From Phascolarctos cinereus (Eukaryota; Chordata; Mammalia; Diprotodontia; Phascolarctidae), in the NCBI RefSeq assembly GCF_002099425.1, contig NW_018344125.1, forward strand, positions 6,381,001 through 6,445,000: DNA of 64,000 nucleotides. Reading direction: 5' to 3'. The notes under the pieces were generated by a model. It did not search any database, was not told the DNA's origin, and worked only from the letters and a program-made list of their open reading frames with translations. Made by a program: the position numbers and the translations under genes. Positions 56,119 to 64,000 of this stretch are shown here, piece by piece. The first letter of the stretch is position 1. Each line of letters starts with the position of its first letter.

Positions 56119-56289
56119 ATAAATGGTGATTTTGTTAAATGCCACTGGTTTGGTGAACATCTGAGTGGTAAGACTGTTTGACGTGAATAGCACTTAGCAT
56201 TACTCAATTTCTCCAAGTAAGGGAGATAATAATGCTGATGTACTCTGTCTTCTGCCGTAATCACACAACACTTCCAGTCCTGTGTTTGG

Positions 56290-56735
56290 CACTGATGAGC
56301 TGAAGAGCAGATAAAGCCAGGGTGGGGAAGGGCCTTGAGTTCATATCTTAGGAAGATTTCATGGAGGAGCTGGGGATGTTTAACTTGGAGAAAAGAAGCC
56401 TCAGGGAAAAGAATGCCATCTTCCAATTCTAGAAGGAGTTGTCAGGAGGAAAGATTAAACTTGGCCCCAGAGAGCAGAAGTAGGAACAGTGGGAGGAAGA
56501 CACTGATGGAAGAGGCAGATTCTGGCTCAATGGATAGAATAATTTTCTTATAATTGGACTGGTCCCAAAGTAGAATGGGTGGCTTTGGGAGGCAGTGAGT
56601 TTCTTGTCACTGGTGATCTGTAAGCTTAACCTAACTGACTACTTGTAAGGGGTGTGGTACAGGAGCTTCTCATTTAGGTATGGGCTGGACTGGGTGGCCT
56701 CAGAAATCCTTTCCAGCTCTAAGATTCTGGGAAAC
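56290..56735 (+). mobile_element. CR1/L3-type LINE 3' end, sense
   Basis: GATGTTTAACTTGGAGAAAA, GGTGGCTTTGGGAGGCAGTG, GGGCTGGACTGGGTGGCCTC and TCCAGCTCTAAGATTCTGG. Confidence 0.8.
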
Positions 56736-56819
56736 AAACACAAAAACCACTACTCAGCTTTACCAAGTCATCTTCCTAACCTAGCTCTTAAATGGAGTTG
56801 GTGCTGAATCTCATAGAAT

Positions 56820-57000
56820 CATTATATTTAGAACTGTGTAGATCCAGCTGCAACCTGCTCATGTTATAGATGAGGAAACTGAGGTCCAGAGACATGAATA
56901 ACAAATTAACACAGGTAGCAAATACTTGAGCTGGGACTGGAACCCAAATCCTCTAAGCCCGAGAACTCTCTTTGCATGATTAACAGCTTAGATCAATACG
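56820..57000 (-). mobile_element. MIR-type SINE, antisense
   Basis: GATGAGGAAACTGAGGTCCA, CTGGGACTGGAACCCAAATC. Confidence 0.7.
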
Positions 57001-57129
57001 GAACTTCACAGTTTGCAAAGCACTACTTCATAACGCTCTTGTGATATGGCTCCAGCTTTCTAGGAAAGCTAATATGGGACAGCACTATATATTTATTTTT
57101 GTATATTGCAACGAAATTTGGATATATCA

Positions 57130-57520
57130 TTAGACCCTAGATCTACAACTGGAAGGGACCTCAGAGGTCAGCTAGTCCAACCTCATCATTTTACAGATAA
57201 GGAAACTGAGGCCCAGGTAGGTCACATAGGGGACCCCAGGTCTGGAGCTGGCCCAGCTAGTCCAACCCATTCATTTTATGGAGGAGGGAATTGAAGCCCA
57301 GGTTGGCAAAGGGACTTGCTCGGAATAACACATAGGGTCACAGATTGAAACTGGGAAGTAACCTCAGAGACTAGCAAATCAATCCCTTCATTTCACCGAT
57401 GTGGGAATGGAAGCTCAGAGGCCTTAAGTGACTTGCTCAAGGTTATACAGGTCATCAGTGACAGAGGCAGGATTTGAGCCCGGAGCCTCTGACTCCAAAT
57501 CCAAGCTCCATTCTGCCACA
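57130..57520 (-). repeat. Three partial MIR-type units in tandem, antisense
   Basis: Units start near 57150, 57230 and 57340. Each has an ACTGGAAGGGACCTCAGAGG-like or CTAGTCCAACC-like start and a GGAAACTGAGGCCCAG-like block, but only the last continues into the full body ending near 57520. Confidence 0.65.
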
Positions 57521-57619
57521 AAATGGCCCTACCGCCAATCCCCACTTCTTCTTTCTGAAGCCCAAAGATCTATGTCCAGGTATGGAGCACTGTTATCAAA
57601 AAGCAATATCTAATTTGGT

Positions 57620-58780
57620 GAATTGGTCTACATTGACTCAAAGGTGAGAGGAAATGGAAAGAAGAGAGTGAACTCATCTAGTTCTGGGAGCCAAGTTGAG
57701 CCAACACTTCCCAGGGAGTGCTGTTCCCCTAATCTCCACCCTTCTTTTGGTAAATTCCCTACTCAGACCCCTCCACAGAGCCTAGCCCTGGGATGGACAG
57801 GCAATAGTTGCTCAACAAATGGTGAGCTTTTTTCTAATCTGAATTGATTTAAAATCTAATAGATGAGGAACTTTTAACTTAGATTTTGTTCATAATAAAC
57901 TCAGCATTTCCTCAGATTTTTTGAGTCTAATAATGTCTTTCCTAATTGTCCCAACTCTTCCACATAAACAAAGGTCTTTAAGTTTTTTTCTTCTCTGACT
58001 CTTGTATATACTAAATTGTTTGGCCCAGCAAGCTTTCAGCCCATGTGAGGTTTTCTTTGGCCAGTGTCAGTCAATTCAGAAGTCTCTGAACATCTGTTCC
58101 CAGCCAGGTCTTGGAATGGATGTTAGAACAAAATAAATATTCTGGTGAAATTCACATGAATTCTTTTGTAAGCATAGCAGATTTACTGTCAATGTTTTCA
58201 TGGGGTTTTTTGATTAAAAAACTGGCAGGAGAGGATATAATCTTCTGTAAGCTGTTAATTGAATAAAAGGCAATTACATTTTTATTGTTTAATTTTCTGT
58301 TATATTCTGATTCTTTTAATTTGGTACTAATTCTAAACCTCAAAAGCAGCAAGTCTCCTAAGGATAGCCAAGACCATCTCTTAAGCTGAGCTAGGACTTC
58401 TTATACACTGGTTCAGCAGGGCATAAACATTATTTATAAGTTATTTCCATGATAGGACACCTTCAAGAACTTTCTATCACCTTTGCTGCTGAAGTGATGA
58501 TTGTTTCATCAGTTGATAGTCACAGACTAAGCTGTTGTATAAATCCTTTAAGAGCTCTCCTTTCAGCTAAAGACAAAATTTGGGGAAAATACAATATAAT
58601 ATATGGAAATGAAGCCTAAGAATTCAATTCAGGCTAATAAATATCTGTTGAATGTTTACTAGATGAGAGCTGACATTCTTTGGAAATGATTTTTCTTTGA
58701 AAATCAAAAAAGAAGTTGATCCCTTACTCTTCTAGTCTTAGTACCTCCAGAGAGATGAGAGTAACCTAAGTGAGATGAGA
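57620..58780. other. No recognised gene or repeat
   Basis: AT-rich unique-looking sequence. Open frames (57623-57847, 58152-58352) are short and have no recognisable domain. Confidence 0.5.
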
Positions 58781-58789
58781 TTATAGGAG

Positions 58790-58930
58790 GCAGCACGATC
58801 AAGTGGATCTATATCCACTGGTCTTTTTTTTAACTGATTTTTGAGTCAGGAAGACCTGGGTTCAAATCCTGCCCCAGATCCTTACCATCTGTGTGATCTC
58901 AGGCAAGTCATTTCACCTTGGGAAATGAGG
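58790..58930 (+). mobile_element. MIR-type SINE, sense
   Basis: GAGTCAGGAAGACCTGGGTTC, CTGTGTGATCTCAGGCAAGT. Confidence 0.75.
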
Positions 58931-58936
58931 AGGTTA

Positions 58937-59074
58937 GGGGCAACTAGGTGGCACAGTGGATAGAGCTCCGGCCTTGGAGTCAGGAAGACCTGAGTTCAAA
59001 TCCGGTCTCAGACACATAACACTCCCTACCTGTGTGACCCTGGGCAAGTCACTTAACCCCATTGCCTAAAAAAA

Positions 59075-59118
<44 letters not shown>

Positions 59119-59120
59119 AA
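58937..59120 (+). mobile_element. WSINE1-like SINE with (GAAA)n tail
   Basis: GGGGCAACTAGGTGGCACAG to CCCCATTGCCTAAAA, followed by a GAAA microsatellite at 59077-59120 grown from the A-tail. Confidence 0.93.
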
Positions 59121-59972
59121 AGAAACGAGGACATTGGACCTGATGGCCTCTGAGATACCATGTGCCTATCCATGAATCCATTTAGAGGCTTAAGCAATGA
59201 TTGAGTGGAGAGGTAACTGAGGGAAAAGATATGGACCATACATTTGAGAAGGTTGGCAGTGACTGACAGGAGAGAGAGCACCACAGCTGGAGAGAGAAGA
59301 AGAACATGGGACAGGCACAGGAACACTGGATTTGGGAGTTGAAGGAGCCAAATTAGAATTTCAGCTTTAGTACTTACCATAATGACTATATCTGTACCCT
59401 CATTTACTATCTGATATTGTATATTCTAGGATTATTATTATTTTTACTAAGCCTGGACACTTGACAATATTCTCTTGCATGACTGATGTAATCATTAGTC
59501 CAACTTTTGGTATTTATCTTATCAGTTTCCTTCAAAACTAAGAATCATTATTAAAATAATCAGCCATTTTTTCTGTATTTGTTTCCTTCAAATTATGGGC
59601 AACATAGTATTTTACCCACAAAACATATATACTGTAGGGTGAAACTAGTCCAATGTTGACCCCATTTCTATTAAGTCTTATGCTGTCATATAACTTTTTA
59701 TAGAATTAAGTGAAATAAGTAATTTTAATACTGATGACTTAGTCTGAATCCTAATTATAATGAAGGAATTTATTACTTACAAATTCATTATTTCATTTGA
59801 CTCTATTCTGCCTCTTTTAACCAGGAGTGAGCTGTCACACTGGTTAAAGTCCAATAATAGTAGGGTTTAGAAGAGTCAGAATATAACAGTAGGAATTGGA
59901 CATAGAATGACCAATTAAAAGTGCAATATCTGGGGTGGACACTAGGTGGTGCTCTCCCGAAGCTATTACTAA

Positions 59973-60190
59973 ATCTTTGTTGTTGGTCCTTCCTTCTCCT
60001 AGAGGGCCAATGACATCAGAAGAATGATGTCTCGACTTGCAAGTAAATTGGATTTAAGTGAGCCAGGGCTGTGCAAATTCATCAGTCTCACTCTCTCCTC
60101 CAGAGTCATTGAAGTCCAGTGGCAAGACGTGAGTCAAGATGACTGGCGATGGCCCAGAATGCAATGAGACACCTTGCCCTTTTTAAACTA
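59973..60190 (-). mobile_element. SINE with RTE-like tail (second family), antisense
   Basis: Reversed tail TTGTTGTTGGTCCTTCCTTC, GAATGATGTCTCGACTTGCA, reversed head CTGGCGATGGCCCAGAATGC. Partner of 21777-21996. Confidence 0.78.
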
Positions 60191-60504
60191 AGGTTTTTCC
60201 CAGGTCTCAGTTTGTCTGAGGCAACATTCATTCAGTGACTGATTAAGGCTAGGTAAGAAGTGAGGCAAAAGATGGCCTACTTTGCCTTCCCAAAAGAATC
60301 AATCTGGGAGGGCAACAGTTTCTCAGAGTTTCTGGCCAGAACAGAAACAATTGTTATTTATACTCACTCTGAGCCATCAAAACCCAAATAATGAGCAAGT
60401 GAGGCTTGGGCTGGGACCTATTATTGGCAATCTTTAAGTAAGCTTTGACATCCCTTATAGTCCTTAGGTGTCACCGAAAGTCTGTGCTATGTTCCTAAGT
60501 GGCA

Positions 60505-61253
60505 ATTAATTGGTCAATACTTGTGCTAGGCCCAGTGCTAGGTTCTGGGTATACAAATACAAAAAAATTAAATAGCTCCTACCCTCAAGGAATTTACAAA
60601 ATGCAATGTAATTTGTTGTCAGGGAGAGAAGCTCTCATTGCTGGGAGGAATCAGGCAGAGACTCATGTAAGACATGGTATACGAGCTGAACTTTGAAAGA
60701 AACGGGGGTTTAAAGAGAGACAGAGGTAAAGTTACAATGTATTCCAGGCATGTGGGAGAGTCTTTACATGGGAGAGTCTTTACAAAGGCAAGCAGTCAGG
60801 AAATTAAGTGTCATGTGTGAAGAATGGCAAGAAAGCCAATTTGGACTGTTGAGTAAGCGAAGGGGAATAACATATAATAAGGTTGTAGGTTGGAGCCAGA
60901 TTATGACTTGCCTTCAATGCCAAACAGATGAGTTTGTATTTGATCCTGGAGACAATAGGGAGCCACTTAAGTTTATTAAGCAGGGGACTGACATGGCCAG
61001 AACTGGGCTCTAGGAACACCCCTTTGGCAGCCAAGTGAAGGATAGACTGGAAAAAAGAGAGACTTGAGGCAGGGAGATCAATTAGGTGGATATTGACACA
61101 GTCCAGGTGAGAACTGTGGGAATAGAGAGATGAGGTTGTGGGAATAGAGAGCAGATGGATGCAAGAAATGTGGAGGTAGTAAGGAGAAGATGTGGTAACC
61201 CACTGGATAAGGGGGCTTAGAGTGAGGATCACGAGATAGCATAGACAGATAGA
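60505..61253 (-). mobile_element. L2 LINE 3' part, antisense
   Basis: The minus frame 60804-61268 has PLLNKLKWLPIVSRIKYKL and LALKASHNLAPTY, the L2 C-terminal block (LHWLPV..RI.FK..LTYKA..GLAPTY). Confidence 0.85.
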
Positions 61254-61641
61254 TACTTCAACATTCAATCTTTTTCAAATATCCTAAATTCTCAGTTGCT
61301 CAATTTACTCGATTCCTATGATATACACCTACTGTGTACCTCAAGTAGTCACATAGATGTTCATATCCTTGATCTTCATCTTCCTGGTCTACAAGTCTTC
61401 TATCTCCATATTCTCGATTTCCAAATTCTTTTCTGTGAACATAATCTTTGATCATTCTATCTTCTCCTATGCCTTACTACCCTTAACATCGTTCTTGGTC
61501 CCCACCATAGCCTCCATTCCCTCTACCCCTTAGTTCTTGCCCAGCCCATTATCCCTGCACTGGCTATACTTTCCTTTCTTTAAGAAGACTCCTTGGTGAA
61601 CCAAATTAACTCTACAATATCATCCTTACAAAAGGACTCCC

Positions 61642-61788
61642 GGGGCAGCTAGGTGGTGCAGTGGATAGAGCACCGGCCCTGGATTCAGGAGAACCTGAGT
61701 TCAAATCTGGCCTCAGACACATAACACTTACTATCTGTGTGACCCTGGGCAAATCACTTAACCCCATTGCCTAGACAAAAAAAAAAAA
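61642..61788 (+). mobile_element. WSINE1-like SINE, first of an adjacent pair
   Basis: GGGGCAGCTAGGTGGTGCAG to poly-A; flanks GGACTCC and GAGACTCC. Confidence 0.92.
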
Positions 61789-61805
61789 AAGAGAGACTCC
61801 TATGT

Positions 61806-61945
61806 GCAGCTAGGTGGCACAGTGGATAGAGCTCTGGCCTCGGAGTCAGGAAGATCTAAGTTCAAATCCAGCCTCAGACACATAACACTAGCTGTGTGAC
61901 CCTAGGCAAGTCACTTAACTCCATTGCCTAACCAAAAAAAAAAAA
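61806..61945 (+). mobile_element. WSINE1-like SINE, second of an adjacent pair
   Basis: Starts GCAGCTAGGTGGCACAGTGG without the leading GGG and ends in poly-A; AGACTCCT flanks both sides. Same orientation as the first, 17 bp away. Confidence 0.92.
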
Positions 61946-62214
61946 AGACTCCTCTGATCTTACCATCTCTGCTAGCTACTAGCCTGTATCTCTTTGTGGA
62001 CAAACTCCTTAAGAAAGTCATCTACACTTGGTTCTTCAACTTCCTCTCCTCTTACTCTCTTCTAAATCCTATGCAATCTGGCATATGGCTTCATCATTCA
62101 ACCGAAACTCATCTTTTGCATCTGACTGCTCCTTTTCAGTTTCCTTTACTAATTCTTCATCCTTGTCATGCCCATTTTCCATGGTTATCCTCAGCAATGT
62201 ACAGGTAAATGCTT

Positions 62215-62600
62215 AAGTACTGGCTTCCCAAAAATGAGCTGGTTCAAGCTGACTTCAGCACATCCCTGGCCATTTCTCAATTAATGAACAGTGCTTCATT
62301 TTCTAGTTCAAAAATGGGACTGTTAGTTGGTTAGTTAGATCTCTTAATTAGGAAGCAGGCTCACAGTCAGATGCTAAGGGGGAACCCTGAAGTCCAGCAC
62401 CATAATCTTAAATAAAATGTCTTGAAGGTGGCAGGTTTTCTTGCCCTCAGGGCTTTGTGTGAAAGAGAGCATAGAGGTGTGTGTGGAGGGCAATGATCTC
62501 CTAGTAGGTAGGTATCTCTGGTGGGGTCATTGGGGCTGGGGGAAGTTGATGTTCATCTGCTCCCTGTCAGCTGCCCAAACTCCTGCCTGAATTCAGGGCC
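62215..62600. other. No recognised feature
   Basis: Unique-looking sequence; no frame or repeat identified. Confidence 0.45.
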
Positions 62601-62604
62601 TCTG

Positions 62605-62740
62605 AGAATCAGAATGCTAGAGGTGTAAGAGACCTGAGAACATAAAATGGCAGAGCTGGAAGACACCTAGGAACACTGAATGTCTGAACTGGGAAGGTCC
62701 TTATATAATAGAATGTTAGAGCTAGGAGGATCTTTATGTA
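62605..62740 (+). repeat. Four-unit, ~33-bp degenerate tandem array
   Basis: Units begin AGAATGCTAGAGGTG, AAAATGGCAGAGCTGG, TGAATGTCTGAACTGGG and AGAATGTTAGAGCTAGG, and each ends in a version of GACCTGAGAACA. The unit resembles the 3' end of CR1/MIR-type elements. Confidence 0.75.
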
Positions 62741-63094
62741 AGGGTGGAGCTCCACTGATTGCCCCATTCACAAAAGTAATTATCTTTTGTTAAGTAAGAA
62801 CACTTCTGATTGCATCAAGCAGTCCTCCAGGGAGTGGAACTCAGACCAAGTATATTGATATAATTTCCTATGATCTATGATTCTGCTGAGCTCAATCAAT
62901 AGTACTCTCTTCCCCATCACTCTTCCAGCATCTGGTGCAATGCAGTCTACCTAACCCTGGAGTGAGATCCTCCCTCAGATTTTAATAACAAATGAATAAA
63001 ATAAAAATGCATTTTTTCCCTAATTAGGTAGTCCAGTAGAGCTTAGCCCCCTGCCTGCTAGCTGATTTGGCTCAATTACTAGTTGTATATTGCT
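62741..63094. other. No recognised feature
   Basis: AT-rich; nothing identified. Confidence 0.4.
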
Positions 63095-63255
63095 TGTTTG
63101 TATATAATTATTTGCATGTTGACTCCTCTGTTAGATTGTGAGCTCACTGAGGGCAGGAGCTATCTTTTGCCTTTCTTTGTATCCTCAGCCTTAGAACAAT
63201 GCCTGGCATGTAGTAGGAACTTAAAATATTTACTGAACGACTAATTGACTAAAGT
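63095..63255 (+). mobile_element. L2 3' end, sense
   Basis: TTAGATTGTGAGCTCACTGA, CAATGCCTGGCATGTAGTAG. Confidence 0.85.
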
Positions 63256-63259
63256 GTTG

Positions 63260-63715
63260 AATCATTTGATGGATATAAAAAGGAAAGGATTAACGAGCAT
63301 TCAAACTGCATTGGTCATGGCCATCACTGGGTCCAAGGATTCTTAACTCAGGTACAAAGTAGGTTTATTCAAACAATTGGGAGCAGGATGGGAGTTTGAG
63401 ACCTTTTTTAGTAGAAGATCCAGTTCAAGGTGGCCAGTCTACCTTTGTTAACTACATCTATTATAAAATCACTGAAGGAAAAAAGTAGTGTCCAGGAAAG
63501 CAATATCAGCTGGTCCAATTCACTGGTTGTCATGGTGACTGGTCCATCTCCAAGGATACCCCCAATCCTGAGTTGCTAGCTCTCATGCAAACTCATTATC
63601 AGGCCTGTGTTATGATCCCCAGATAAAGGGGTGGGGGAAGGAGAAGCTTTTTTCCCCACTTTGCTGTGGACTACCAGATGGGTACAGACATGAATCACTC
63701 AGTTGCACAAACTAA
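63260..63715. other. No recognised feature
   Basis: Moderately GC-balanced unique sequence up to a CA microsatellite. No coding frame of note. Confidence 0.4.

Positions 63716-63720
<5 letters not shown>

Positions 63721-63760
<40 letters not shown>
63721..63760. repeat. (CA)20 microsatellite
   Basis: Forty bases of uninterrupted CA. The two open frames that cross it are artefacts of the repeat. Confidence 0.98.
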
Positions 63761-63761
<1 letters not shown>

Positions 63762-64000
63762 CCAGATAGAACGGTAGAGCCAGGGCCAGAGATAGATAAC
63801 ATAGAACCTAACTGCAGAACAGTATGTATAAAAATATATGTAACCCAACTGTAGTTACAAGACAAGTCAGGAGAAGGAACCAAAATGCTATCATGCCAAA
63901 GACTCACTGATCATCTCCTGACAGATGAAAATACTGTCTTGTCTGTTTAAATCACTACCAAATAACAGCTGATAAGCATGCACACATGCAGACATATTGA

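Larger units (their letters stand above)
59196..61253 (+). repeat. Duplicated composite block, copy B
   Basis: Partner of 2776-4691, in the same orientation with the same order (unclassified ~1.1 kb, then antisense L2) and end points. It lacks the SINE of copy A but has its own SINE at 59973-60190 and an unclassified insert up to about 60410. Confidence 0.75.
61255..62210 (+). mobile_element. L2 LINE, sense fragment
   Basis: The frame at 61924-62208 has LNPMQSGIWLHHSTETHLL, the L2 RT block NPLQSGFRPHHSTETAL, and CCTCTCCTCTTACTCTCTTC wording. Two SINEs are inserted. The part before 61600 is less certain. Confidence 0.65.

Noticed and set aside
60804-61268. 154-residue minus-strand frame
   Set aside because: Matches the L2 C-terminal block; part of the duplicated composite.
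63666-63907. Frames with poly-TH or poly-CV
   Set aside because: They read through the CA microsatellite.
32410-64000. Search for KCNE5, the neighbour of NXT2 in human
   Set aside because: No frame resembles its single-exon product; it is not in this window.
1-64000. CRISPR arrays, tRNA, rRNA or snRNA genes, bacterial-type operons
   Set aside because: None seen. tRNA-like stretches are the heads of SINEs, and regular repeats are microsatellites or SINE families.

Overview
This window is mammalian and almost certainly marsupial. The repeats show it: many copies of a roughly 150-bp tRNA-derived SINE starting GGGGCAGCTAGGTGG (WSINE1/SINE1-like), SINEs with an RTE (BovB-like) 3' tail, marsupial-type L1, and long antisense L2 and CR1/L3 LINEs next to MIR-type CORE-SINEs. 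The one intact-looking gene is NXT2, which is X-linked in eutherians in a region also on the marsupial X, so an X location is likely. Which marsupial it is cannot be read from the window.

Layout. 0-6.4 kb: L1 3' ends, a solo-LTR-like fragment, an intronless MHC class I-like pseudogene split by a SINE, and the first copy of a ~2-kb composite that recurs at 59.2-61.25 kb. 6.4-14.2 kb: one long L1 into which a ~3.3-kb antisense L2, a palindromic hAT-type MITE and several SINEs were inserted. 14.65-16 kb: an antisense Ty3/Gypsy-like fossil with recognisable integrase sequence. 16-28 kb: L1 and L2 fragments, a processed HSP90AA1 pseudogene (19.16-21.8 kb, perhaps to 22.2 kb) carrying two short templated insertions, and a probable solo LTR. 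28.3-33.6 kb: NXT2, with a CpG-island promoter, four coding exons and 3' UTR on the plus strand. 33.6-64 kb: no further host gene recognised; nested L1, L2, CR1, MIR and SINE copies, microsatellites, a 3'-UTR-only retrocopy at 55.6 kb and a few unclassified stretches.

How it works together: NXT2 is the only unit likely to be expressed as protein. It encodes the NTF2-like partner of NXF1/NXF2 in bulk mRNA export. Its last exon shows two opposite single-base frame disturbances, best explained by consensus errors or by use of a splice acceptor two bases downstream. Everything else is fossil or mobile-element sequence. The most informative structures are the templated insertions in the HSP90 retrocopy, the duplicated 2-kb composite in which each copy gained its own SINE, and the nesting order L2-into-L1.

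All boundaries of repeats were read by eye and may be off by tens of bases; family names for repeats are by recognition, not by database search.
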